Source: Anaerolinea thermophila (GTDB taxonomy: Bacteria; Chloroflexota; Anaerolineae; Anaerolineales; DRKV01). From it: a stretch of 14,803 nt of DNA. The notes under the pieces are model-generated. The model ran no database searches, was not told the origin of the DNA, and saw nothing but the letters and a program-made list of their open reading frames with translations. The translations under genes and the position numbers were made by a program. The stretch covers positions 1-14,803 of the forward strand of contig DYKW01000027.1 in the NCBI GenBank assembly GCA_020722405.1, written 5' to 3'. Shown one piece after another: positions 1 through 6,257 of this stretch; position 1 is the stretch's first letter; each line of letters begins with the position of its first letter.

Positions 1-91
1 AAATAGATTTTCATGTCTGGTGGTGAAAATTATTTTTCATGGCGACTTCTCAAGAAAACGGGGGAAACCATAAGGCGCAATAGAAAATCTC

Positions 92-155
92 ACCACGAAG
101 ACTCGAAGGCACGAAGAAAAGGTTGAAAAGTTTTGTGTCTTGGTGTCTTCGTGGT
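92..155. repeat. Imperfect inverted repeat of the 'CTTCGTGGT' type
   Basis: The left arm (92-119) reads ACCACGAAGACTCGAAGGCA and continues into CGAAG; the right arm (131-155) ends GTGTCTTCGTGGT. The arms are complementary over roughly 25 bases with a handful of mismatches, around a loop of about ten bases. Similar CTTCGTG-rich elements recur between genes in many environmental genomes, by recollection. The element lies about 100 bp upstream of the cysteine-rich gene and contains no gene. Whether it acts as a terminator, an RNA structure or only as a repeat cannot be told from one copy. Confidence 0.65.
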
Positions 156-242
156 AAAAAACGTTAAGAGACCCCAGGATATTGCCCCTCTAAACCGGCA
201 GAGACAACTTCCACCCCGCCAGATAGCCAATTACCGATATCG

Positions 243-251
243 TGCTATAAT
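243..251 (+). promoter_or_regulatory. Extended -10 promoter, leaderless start
   Basis: TGCTATAAT is a perfect extended -10 element (TG, one base, TATAAT at 246-251). No good -35 box is found 16-18 bp upstream, as is common for extended -10 promoters. The ATG of the cysteine-rich gene begins at 259, only seven bases after the -10 hexamer, so transcription should start at or within a base or two of the start codon. Confidence 0.6.
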
Positions 252-258
252 TTTGCCT

Positions 259-591
259 ATGCAAACTCCAGCCGGCAAAGAATGTCCTCACTTTTACGGG
301 AATTACTATCGGGGGCGTAAACACGAAGAGTGCCGCCTCCTGCAGGAACACAACCTGCCCTGGCAAGCGGCACTCTGCGAAACCTGTCCGGTACCTGCCA
401 TTCGGCAAGCCAACGCCTGCCCGCACATGCGCCTGCGGCCACAAATCCAACGCGACTTGCTGCCCCCCTGGCGCAAGCGCGTGGTTGTCAGCGCCTATTG
501 CACCAAAAGTCAACAAGAAGTCACCGAACCCCAGGTTGGCTGCGGGCAATGCCACGAACTCCCCGAAGCGTTTCAATCTCTGCTCAAATAA
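259..591 (+). CDS. Small eight-cysteine protein, probable metal or Fe-S binder, function unknown
   Basis: This 110-residue protein is not assigned to a named family. Its cysteines lie at 9, 25, 40, 43, 54, 81, 95 and 98, including two CxxC pairs (CETC at 40-43, CGQC at 95-98) and several nearby histidines (11, 22, 56, 99). That pattern is typical of zinc ribbons or iron-sulfur proteins, so metal binding is inferred. There is no signal peptide or membrane segment. The reading frame stays open upstream to 133, but the ATG at 259 is chosen because it directly follows an extended -10 promoter and the sequence before it looks non-coding. The stop codon overlaps the ATG of the decayed HAD gene (TAATG), which suggests that the two formed a coupled operon before the second gene was lost. 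Confidence 0.75.
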   Translation: MQTPAGKECPHFYGNYYRGRKHEECRLLQEHNLPWQAALCETCPVPAIRQANACPHMRLRPQIQRDLLPPWRKRVVVSAYCTKSQQEVTEPQVGCGQCHELPEAFQSLLK

Positions 592-903
592 TGACGCCAC
601 TCGTTTTGCTACTCGATCTCGACGACACGCTATTACACCGACACCTTCTTCCCCGCCTACCTGAAGGCGCTCACCATGCACATGGCCCGTTACAGCCAAT
701 CAGCGCACTTCACTCAGGCTTTGATGGCCGGTACACAGCGCATGATAGAAAATCGGCGCACCGATCGCACCCTCAAAGAAGTTTTCGACGAATACTTCTA
801 CCCGGCCATTGACCATTCCCCCGAAAAACTCCAACCCGAAATCGATCACTTCTACCCCGGTGAGACAAGGGACAACGGAGGCGGCTCCCACGCCGCCGGG
901 TAG
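591..903 (+). pseudogene. HAD-superfamily hydrolase remnant, frameshifted and 3'-truncated
   Basis: From the ATG at 591 the frame reads MTPLVLLLDLDDTLL. The DLDDTL piece is the HAD motif I loop with the nucleophile aspartate and the acid/base aspartate. About 630-640 the sensible reading jumps to another frame, which continues TDTFFPAYLKALTMHMARY and then a cap-like helical stretch ending at FYPAIDH and EIDHFYP near 860. Intact HAD hydrolases have about 200-250 residues; only about 90 are recognisable here. Motif II (Ser/Thr), motif III (Lys) and the DD/ED motif are missing. The last codons before the stop at 901-903 look unrelated and run into a tandem repeat. The missing 3' half makes true decay likelier than a sequencing error, although the frameshift alone could be one. 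Confidence 0.75.
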
Positions 904-964
904 TTGGGCAGTTGGGTAGTCGTTTAGTCGCGTAGTCAGATAGTCAGGTAGTCGCACAGTCTGG
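901..964. repeat. Eight tandem copies of an 8-bp unit (TAGTCxxx)
   Basis: The 64 bases divide exactly into eight octamers: TAGTTGGG, CAGTTGGG, TAGTCGTT, TAGTCGCG, TAGTCAGA, TAGTCAGG, TAGTCGCA and CAGTCTGG. The first four or five positions are nearly constant and the rest vary. The array starts at the stop codon of the HAD remnant and ends two bases before dispersed repeat copy A. Confidence 0.85.
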
Positions 965-965
965 T

Positions 966-1063
966 ATTTACATGGGCTATTGCCGGAGAATGATTAAAAA
1001 ATCTGTGCCATCTGTAGATTAATGGTTAATTCGGCTATCTACCGGTTTCGTCAGACGCCAGTT
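966..1063. repeat. Dispersed intergenic repeat, copy A
   Basis: This stretch aligns along its whole length with 12561-12662. Shared blocks are ATTTACATGG, GCCGGAGA, GATTAAAAAATCTG, TGCCATCTGT, CCGGTTTCG, CAGAC and CCAGTT. Relative to copy B it lacks nine bases (CGTAGTCTG type) and has about five extra near 1025. No open frame is conserved between the copies, so it is a non-coding element. The remaining gene-free bases before fabH (1064-1158) show no promoter I would defend. Confidence 0.85.
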
Positions 1064-1158
1064 AGGGTTTGGGAAACGTTTTCTTTTCCTTCACGGCGCA
1101 TCTCTCTTTGCAAGGGAGTGTTGTAACCTGCGAGTTGTTCACCCCACACCAAGGCATC

Positions 1159-1165
1159 GAAGGAG
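1159..1165 (+). promoter_or_regulatory. Ribosome-binding site of fabH
   Basis: GAAGGAG lies eight bases before the ATG at 1174. It fixes the start there rather than at the 35-codon upstream extension of the open frame. Confidence 0.8.
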
Positions 1166-1173
1166 CCTGTTTC

Positions 1174-2301
1174 ATGAGTATATATGCACACATCACCGGC
1201 TGGGGCATAGCCGTTCCTGAAAAGAAACTTACAAACAACGACCTTATGCAAATGGTAGAAACCAGCGATGAATGGATCGTCAGCCGTACCGGCATCCACG
1301 AACGTCGCATTGCGGGGGCAAATGAAAGCACAGCAACACTGGCCAGCAAAGCCGCCTTGCAAGCGTTATCTAACGCCGGGCTTTCCCCTGTCGAAGTAGA
1401 TTTAATTATTGTTGCAAGTTCTACTCCAGAATATATTTTCCCCGCAACCGCCTGTCTGGTACAAGATCACATCGGCGCCACCAATGCCGGTGCGTTTGAT
1501 CTTTCAGCAGCCTGCACCGGTTTTATCTACGCGCTCAGCATGGCCGCTTCTCAAATTCGTACTGGCGCCATCAAAAGCGCGCTGGTCATCGGCTCGGAGA
1601 CGCTTTCGCGGTTTGTGAACTGGGAAGACCGTGAAACCTGTATCTTGTTTGGTGATGGCGCCGGTGCCTTCGTTTTGCAAGCCAGTGAGGCACCCGGCGG
1701 CGTGTTAACAAGCGCGCTACATTCCGATGGCTCCGGTGCGAAAAGCCTGATGCTACCGGCTGGCGGCAGCCGCCAGCCCACGACAATGGAAACCGTACGA
1801 CAAGGGATGCACTACATTCAAATGAACGGGCGTGAAATATTTCGCTTTGCAACACGTGTCATGGCAAAGGCTACGGAAAAAGTCGTTGATCAGGCTGGCC
1901 TGAAAATCGAAGATGTCAATCTAATCATCCCACACCAAGCCAATCAACGCATCATCGAAGCAGCCGCGCGGGGGTTGAAACTGCCCACAGAACGCTTCAT
2001 GGTGAATCTTGATCACTATGGTAATACATCTACGGCCTCCATTCCCTTGGCGACCTATGAGGCGGTAGAACAAGGGCGTTTGCAACCCGGTGACTATATC
2101 GTACTGGTGGGCTTTGGCGCCGGGTTAACCTGGGGAGCCTTGTTAGCACAATGGAGTGGCCCACTAAGTAAAACACAACGCCGCGTGCGACACTTCGGCA
2201 CACTAAACCGTGCACGCGCGCTATTCCGTCAGGTTACCCGCCGTATAGAAGGCATGATCTGGGGAAGAGAAGAAAAAGAGAAGCCCAAAAGCCGCAAATG
2301 A
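1174..2301 (+). CDS. fabH: Beta-ketoacyl-ACP synthase III (KAS III)
   Basis: KAS III starts type II fatty-acid synthesis in the cytoplasm by condensing an acyl-CoA primer with malonyl-ACP. The 375-residue protein shows the full thiolase-fold catalytic set: Cys114 in SAACTGF, His254 in IIPHQANQRI and Asn284 in HYGNTS. The early TSDEWIVSRTGI segment and GFGAGLTWGA near the end of the fold are also typical. FabH proteins usually end soon after that last motif at about 320-335 residues. Here about 46 further residues follow, rich in Arg and Lys (roughly 330-375). The gene stands alone, with no other fatty-acid genes in the window, and ends in a strong terminator. A related family member working on a specialised starter unit is possible, but the ordinary housekeeping role is likelier. 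Confidence 0.92.
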   Translation: MSIYAHITGWGIAVPEKKLTNNDLMQMVETSDEWIVSRTGIHERRIAGANESTATLASKAALQALSNAGLSPVEVDLIIVASSTPEYIFPATACLVQDHIGATNAGAFDLSAACTGFIYALSMAASQIRTGAIKSALVIGSETLSRFVNWEDRETCILFGDGAGAFVLQASEAPGGVLTSALHSDGSGAKSLMLPAGGSRQPTTMETVRQGMHYIQMNGREIFRFATRVMAKATEKVVDQAGLKIEDVNLIIPHQANQRIIEAAARGLKLPTERFMVNLDHYGNTSTASIPLATYEAVEQGRLQPGDYIVLVGFGAGLTWGALLAQWSGPLSKTQRRVRHFGTLNRARALFRQVTRRIEGMIWGREEKEKPKSRK

Positions 2302-2327
2302 GTGCCATCTTATTTTCAACTACAATA

Positions 2328-2356
2328 AAAGAGCGCCGTCATAGACGGCGCTCTTT
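2328..2356. terminator. Bidirectional rho-independent terminator
   Basis: A perfect 13-bp stem (AAAGAGCGCCGTC / GACGGCGCTCTTT) closes on a three-base loop, with an A-run on the left and a T-run on the right. It sits between the convergent ends of fabH and the minus-strand membrane gene and should stop transcription from both sides. Confidence 0.92.
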
Positions 2357-2376
2357 TTGTTTGTTGCTTTTTAGGG

Positions 2377-3471
2377 CTACTTTTCCCTATCTTCTTCACT
2401 ACTTGAAATCTCAAAGGTCTTGAGCAGGCGCTTGATAATATCCGTTAACACGTTTTGCTGATAACCACCTAACCAAGCAAGAATGTAAATAATGAAAGGT
2501 GAGACAATATTTCCATTTGTCATTGAGAACAACCCTACCTGAATGACACCATAAATGAACAAACCAACCACTGCCCCAATCACCGGGCTGCCAAGATACC
2601 ACATGCGATGTTGAATGTCGAAATCTTGATATTTAGTGATGTGTTTGATGAGTGCCAACAAAGCCCCTGTAATGCCACCAATTCCTCCCCAAATGATGCT
2701 ACTGAGAATGTATACAAATATGGCCGCGCCAGACTCAAAAGCATTCTCTCCCAGACGAAACATCCCCCAAATAAACAATATGCCCCATAAAGTTTCGTAG
2801 ATAAACAAGATGCTCCCCCAAGTGCTGGACCAACCCTGCAAACGCTTGGTAAATGCCAGGCGATAGGCTACCTCATCCACTAAGCGCTCCGCTTCTTCAT
2901 AATTTTCGCGCCCTCCCAATAACGCATTGCGTGCAGATTCAATGTCATTCAACAACTCGCGTGCCAGATACAAATTTTGGATTTCGACAGGCACTTCTTT
3001 CTTAACTTGATCTATGCATTCCCACAGCGCGTTCACGCGCTCATCTGTGATAAATAAGGAAATCATCTCAGGGGAAGCGGGCACTTTTTCAGGGCGTGTA
3101 GGAGCATCTGTATGGGAAAGGCCTGCCTCCGGCGAAGGTTCTTCGAAGGCGGCAGGTGAAAAAATCGGTGCACCACGCATTGCTTCTTGAGGCGGCATCG
3201 CAATTTCCGCTTGTGAAGCGGGTTGAGATTCAAACTCTTCGTCTGTTGTCACCGGCTCAAAGGCTTGCATGCCGGCATCATCGAAAGTCTCAGGGCCCGC
3301 GCTCTGGTCGAAAGCCGGTTCCAAAGCACCCAGGCCGGCATCCTCGGTAGGGGCAGCAGAAACTCCTAACGCTAACGTTTCAGGAGGTGCCATCTCGTCA
3401 GATGAAGGGACAGCAGCCTCAAGGTCTTCTTGTGGAACTTCACGCTTTGGGGAATCTGACAAAGTACTCAT
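2377..3471 (-). CDS. Membrane protein with long acidic disordered N-terminus, function unknown
   Basis: The 364-residue protein is not recognised. Residues 1-130 are low-complexity, rich in Glu, Asp, Pro, Ala and Ser, and probably disordered. Residues 136-210 are predicted helical and charged (IDQVKKEV, ARELLNDIESARNALL, NYEEAERLVDEV), possibly a short coiled coil. Four hydrophobic segments follow at about 216-239, 247-276 (glycine-rich, GGIGGITGALLA), 292-316 and 322-338, and then a short charged tail. There is no signal peptide, so both ends may be cytoplasmic. The ATG is supported by a GAGGAG site just upstream (3477-3483 on this strand) and by a good promoter. The gene is monocistronic and divergent from ftsH. 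A scaffold or channel-like role would be a guess. Confidence 0.85.
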   Translation of the reverse strand: MSTLSDSPKREVPQEDLEAAVPSSDEMAPPETLALGVSAAPTEDAGLGALEPAFDQSAGPETFDDAGMQAFEPVTTDEEFESQPASQAEIAMPPQEAMRGAPIFSPAAFEEPSPEAGLSHTDAPTRPEKVPASPEMISLFITDERVNALWECIDQVKKEVPVEIQNLYLARELLNDIESARNALLGGRENYEEAERLVDEVAYRLAFTKRLQGWSSTWGSILFIYETLWGILFIWGMFRLGENAFESGAAIFVYILSSIIWGGIGGITGALLALIKHITKYQDFDIQHRMWYLGSPVIGAVVGLFIYGVIQVGLFSMTNGNIVSPFIIYILAWLGGYQQNVLTDIIKRLLKTFEISSSEEDREK

Positions 3472-3519
3472 AGGGTTCTCCTCGTAAGAACAATGTAGTT
3501 AGCATCATCTGTTGGTTTG

Positions 3520-3548
3520 AGTATAGACGAACTCTAAAGGGAAGTCAA
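3520..3548 (-). promoter_or_regulatory. Housekeeping-type promoter for the 2377-3471 gene
   Basis: Read on the minus strand, TTGACT (3543-3548) and TATACT (3520-3525) are separated by exactly 17 bp. Each matches the sigma-70 consensus at five of six positions. Transcription would start near 3513, giving a leader of about 42 bases that contains the ribosome-binding site. Confidence 0.75.
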
Positions 3549-3637
3549 TTACAAACATTCCACAAACCCACCAAAAAGTGTTTTATTTTAAAAGTGTATG
3601 AGTTTCTTTATAGACCTATCAAAACCAGGGTATAGGT

Positions 3638-3646
3638 TGGTATAAT
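3638..3646 (+). promoter_or_regulatory. Extended -10 promoter of ftsH
   Basis: TGGTATAAT has TG, one base and a perfect TATAAT (3641-3646). No clear -35 box lies at the expected distance. The predicted start near 3653 leaves a leader of about 37 bases before the GTG codon of ftsH. Confidence 0.65.
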
Positions 3647-3678
3647 TGGATTCGCTTAAGGGCAATGATATACATTTT

Positions 3679-3683
3679 GGAGG
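3679..3683 (+). promoter_or_regulatory. Ribosome-binding site that selects a GTG start for ftsH
   Basis: GGAGG lies six bases before GTG at 3690. An ATG at 3688 overlaps this codon but is followed at once by TGA (ATGTGA), so it cannot start a protein. The GTG is therefore the start. Confidence 0.75.
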
Positions 3684-3689
3684 CTTAAT

Positions 3690-5642
3690 GTGAACCCAAC
3701 ACGTAATCGGTCTGCGATCATTTATGTAGTCCTAATGATCGCCATCGCGTCCATGGTACTGTATCAGTTCAATCAACAGGCAGAAACCAACGATGTATTG
3801 ACCATTAAACAATTAGCCACAGATATCCGTAGTGGTGCGGTGCGTCGTATTGTAATAGACGATAACAATCATCTACGCGTCATTTACGTAAACGGCACCG
3901 AACGACAATCTCAAAAGGAGAACTCCGCCACCCTCATTGAGCAATTGATACAACTAGGTGTTGCACCGGAGATGCTCTCTTCATCAAAGATAGATATTGA
4001 GGTCAAGGCACCCAGTCCCTGGATAGGGATAATGACCATCCTTTCCTATGTCTTGCCGTTTATCATTTTGATGGCGGTATTTGCCTTTGTCTTTCGACAA
4101 GCCCAAGGCAGCAATAATGCGGCAATGTCCTTTGGGAAATCGCGTGCCCGTATGTTTACGGGAGAACAACCTACCGTTACCTTTGAGGACGTTGCCGGTA
4201 TCGAAGAATCGAAAGAAGAACTCAAGGAAGTCGTTGAATTCCTGCGTGAACCACAAAAATTTATCTCGTTAGGAGCGCGCATTCCCAAGGGCGTGTTACT
4301 GGTTGGGCCTCCTGGCACCGGTAAAACATTGTTGGCCAAGGCCGTATCCGGCGAAGCCGGTGTACCTTTCTTCTCGATTTCCGGTTCCGAATTTGTAGAG
4401 ATGTTCGTGGGTGTGGGTGCCAGTCGCGTGCGTGACTTATTTGAGCAGGCCAAACGTCACTCACCCTGCATTATCTTCGTAGACGAAATTGATGCCGTCG
4501 GACGTCAACGCGGCGCTGGCCTAGGTGGTAGTCACGATGAACGCGAGCAAACCCTCAACCAAATGCTGGTTGAAATGGACGGTTTCGATACCGACACCAA
4601 CGTCATCGTCATTGCAGCCACCAATCGTCCAGATATTCTCGATCCAGCCCTGATGCGCCCAGGGCGCTTTGACCGCCGCGTGGTGCTTGACCGTCCCGAT
4701 GTGCGCGGCCGCGAAGCCATCCTGCGGGTACATGTCAAGGGTAAACCCATTGCCCCTGAGGTCGATTTGAAAACGCTGGCCCGCTCAACACCCGGCTTTG
4801 TCGGCGCCGACCTGGAAAATCTGGTTAACGAGGCCGCTATTTTAGCCGCCCGCCGTAACAAAAAGGTCATCACCCAGGAAGAACTGGAAGAATCCATCGA
4901 ACGCGTCATCGCCGGGCCAGAGCGCAAGAGCCGCCTAATCAGTGAAGATGAAAAACGCATTGTGGCCTACCATGAAGCCGGACATGCCATAGTTACCAAT
5001 GCCTTGAAAGAGGCTGACCCGGTACACAAAGTGACTATTATCCCCCGCGGTATGGCAGGTGGTTACACAATGTCCTTGCCGGAGGAAGACCACACTTTAA
5101 TATCCCGCAAAAAATTGCTTGCTGAGATGATTACCCTGCTAGGTGGCCGCGCAGCCGAAGAATTAATCTTCGATGACATCACATCAGGCGCATCTAACGA
5201 TATCGAACGTGCCACCCGTCTGGCACGCCAAATGGTCACCCGCCTTGGCATGAGCGAAGAACTTGGGCCAATGGTATACGGTCAAAAAGAAGAGCTAATT
5301 TTCCTGGGTCGCGAAATTTCCGAGCAGCGTGATTATTCAGAGGCCGTAGCAGAGAAAATCGATAGGGAAGTTCGCAACTTGGTCAACATGGCTTACGACC
5401 GTGCACGCGAGCTTTTACGTACCTACGAAGACAAATTACACGCCGTCGCTCAGCGCTTGCTGGAGGTGGAAACCATCACTCGAGAAGAATTCGAGGTTAT
5501 TTTCCCTCCGCCATATGAAAAACGAGCGCACACTCCCGTACCTCGTCGCAACATAACCGATACAAAAACAAAAGCCAAGGCAAACAAGCCAACACCATCA
5601 TCTTCGGCACCCAGCACACCACCTGCACCGTCGCTAGCCTGA
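3690..5642 (+). CDS. ftsH: ATP-dependent zinc metalloprotease FtsH
   Basis: FtsH is a hexameric AAA+ protease of the cytoplasmic membrane that unfolds and degrades misassembled membrane proteins and short-lived regulators. The 650-residue product has two membrane segments (about 9-27 and 111-136) around a short extracytoplasmic domain. The AAA module has Walker A GPPGTGKT (206-213), pore motif FVG (239-241), Walker B IIFVDEID (261-268) and the second region of homology with arginine fingers in RPGRFDR (323-329). The protease has the zinc site HEAGH (428-432) and a third ligand, Asp504, in SNDIERAT. The last 40 residues are a Pro/Ser/Thr/Lys-rich flexible tail of no recognised function. The gene is monocistronic, with its own promoter and terminator, and all catalytic residues are intact. 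Confidence 0.97.
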   Translation: MNPTRNRSAIIYVVLMIAIASMVLYQFNQQAETNDVLTIKQLATDIRSGAVRRIVIDDNNHLRVIYVNGTERQSQKENSATLIEQLIQLGVAPEMLSSSKIDIEVKAPSPWIGIMTILSYVLPFIILMAVFAFVFRQAQGSNNAAMSFGKSRARMFTGEQPTVTFEDVAGIEESKEELKEVVEFLREPQKFISLGARIPKGVLLVGPPGTGKTLLAKAVSGEAGVPFFSISGSEFVEMFVGVGASRVRDLFEQAKRHSPCIIFVDEIDAVGRQRGAGLGGSHDEREQTLNQMLVEMDGFDTDTNVIVIAATNRPDILDPALMRPGRFDRRVVLDRPDVRGREAILRVHVKGKPIAPEVDLKTLARSTPGFVGADLENLVNEAAILAARRNKKVITQEELEESIERVIAGPERKSRLISEDEKRIVAYHEAGHAIVTNALKEADPVHKVTIIPRGMAGGYTMSLPEEDHTLISRKKLLAEMITLLGGRAAEELIFDDITSGASNDIERATRLARQMVTRLGMSEELGPMVYGQKEELIFLGREISEQRDYSEAVAEKIDREVRNLVNMAYDRARELLRTYEDKLHAVAQRLLEVETITREEFEVIFPPPYEKRAHTPVPRRNITDTKTKAKANKPTPSSSAPSTPPAPSLA

Positions 5643-5652
5643 CAAAAACTCA

Positions 5653-5684
5653 AAAAAGCCCCCCACCCTGCTGGGGGGCTTTTT
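5653..5684 (+). terminator. Rho-independent terminator of ftsH
   Basis: The stem AAAAAGCCCCCCA / TGGGGGGCTTTTT encloses a six-base loop (CCCTGC) and ends in a T-run, eleven bases after the ftsH stop codon. Confidence 0.92.
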
Positions 5685-5790
5685 CTCTCATCCTTAATTT
5701 CATGTCCTACTTCACGCTAAAAAAATAAAAATTGCAGTATCCTGTAATCGTCAAAGAAACCGTGAACACCTGTCCTTGCGAGTAAACTCA

Positions 5791-5807
5791 CAGCGCGTTG
5801 CGCGCTG
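5791..5807. repeat. Palindromic module 1
   Basis: CAGCGCG and CGCGCTG form a perfect 7-bp stem around a three-base loop (TTG). No T-run follows, so it is not a typical terminator. Confidence 0.7.
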
Positions 5808-5838
5808 CTCAAAATGGAAGAAACGGGACGTGTTCTTT

Positions 5839-5871
5839 AGGGTAGGCGAAGGCAATGCCTTCACCTACCCT
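5839..5871. repeat. Palindromic module 2
   Basis: Two 16-base arms (5839-5854 and 5856-5871) around a single central base pair at 15 of 16 positions. The one mismatch is C5847 against A5863. The DNA is nearly self-complementary and could form a cruciform. Confidence 0.85.
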
Positions 5872-5889
5872 CGCGCAATAGAAGAGATC

Positions 5890-5939
5890 TGTAGAACAGG
5901 CTTTCTAGCCTGTCAGCAGCCTGGAAAGGCTGCTCTACA
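5890..5939. repeat. Palindromic module 3, nested hairpins
   Basis: The outer arms pair TGTAGAACAG with CTGCTCTACA, allowing one mismatch. Each half is also a hairpin of its own: ACAGGCT-TTCT-AGCCTGT (5896-5913) and CAGCCT-GGAA-AGGCTG (5918-5933). This gives a four-way or twin-hairpin structure. 'Tagged' GTAGAGCAGGCT-type repeats of this kind are familiar from environmental genomes. Confidence 0.8.
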
Positions 5940-5984
5940 AGACAAATTCTCAGGTGCTGATCATTGGCTTTTGTGAAGTTTCTT

Positions 5985-6064
5985 AGTGGCGAGGCTTGCG
6001 GAGCGAAGCAATCTCCCACTTGAGGCAAGGGGATTGCCACGGGCTATCGTCCTCGCAGTGACAG
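5985..6064. repeat. Palindromic module 4, 'GCGAAGCAATCTCC' type
   Basis: The left half (GCGAGG ... GCGAAGCAATCTCC) and the right half (GGGGATTGCC ... CCTCGCAGTGACA) are diverged inverted copies. The sequence matches the widespread bacterial intergenic repeat recognisable by GAAGCAATCTCC next to CTCGCAATGACA, here slightly degraded. Confidence 0.7.
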
Positions 6065-6149
6065 CCCACTCTGTTCGTCCTACATCTGACGACTACAAAA
6101 ATAGCAGTATTCCTTATGTATCTGTCTGTCGTAAATAACAAATTATAGG

Positions 6150-6155
6150 TATAAT
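6150..6155 (+). promoter_or_regulatory. Candidate -10 box of the signalling operon
   Basis: A perfect TATAAT lies about 100 bases before the first gene of the operon. No strong -35 box is present; the nearest fit is a CTGTCG with three matches at 18 bp. It is proposed because it is the best promoter-like element between the repeats and the gene. Confidence 0.45.
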
Positions 6156-6257
6156 CAACGCGTATTTGAAAAAGTACAAACGGTTTAAAGTCACCCTAGG
6201 GATGCCATAATACTCGACGACAACGCATCCCCTAACGTTGCCCATCCCCCCTTGCCC

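Larger units (their letters stand above)
5686..6257. other. Gene-free region with repeat modules and operon promoter
   Basis: No credible gene was found here. A 66-codon open frame at 5776-5976 is made almost entirely of palindromic repeat sequence. Four palindromic modules fill 5791-6064, and a promoter-like TATAAT lies at 6150. The stretch 6064-6149 shows nothing further. Confidence 0.75.

Noticed and set aside
7..37. Terminator at the window edge (ATTTTCA / TGAAAAT, then TATTTTT)
   Set aside because: The 7-bp stem is A/T-rich with a ten-base loop, and no gene end is visible upstream, so it is too weak to call.
133..258. Upstream extension of the cysteine-rich protein by 42 codons
   Set aside because: It reads through the right arm of an inverted repeat and through the promoter, has no ribosome-binding site, and its composition does not look like protein.
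190..699. Minus-strand open frame of 169 codons opposite the cysteine-rich gene
   Set aside because: It is a shadow of two plus-strand genes with recognisable motifs (CxxC pairs, DLDDT), and it has no ribosome-binding site or known motif.
901..964. CRISPR-like array
   Set aside because: The units are 8 bp with no spacers; it is a simple tandem repeat.
1069..1173. Longer FabH start
   Set aside because: FabH proteins begin close to the MSIYAHITG segment, and the ATG at 1174 has a good GAAGGAG site.
5776..5976. Small plus-strand gene of 66 codons
   Set aside because: Nearly every base belongs to palindromic repeat modules, and no ribosome-binding site is present.
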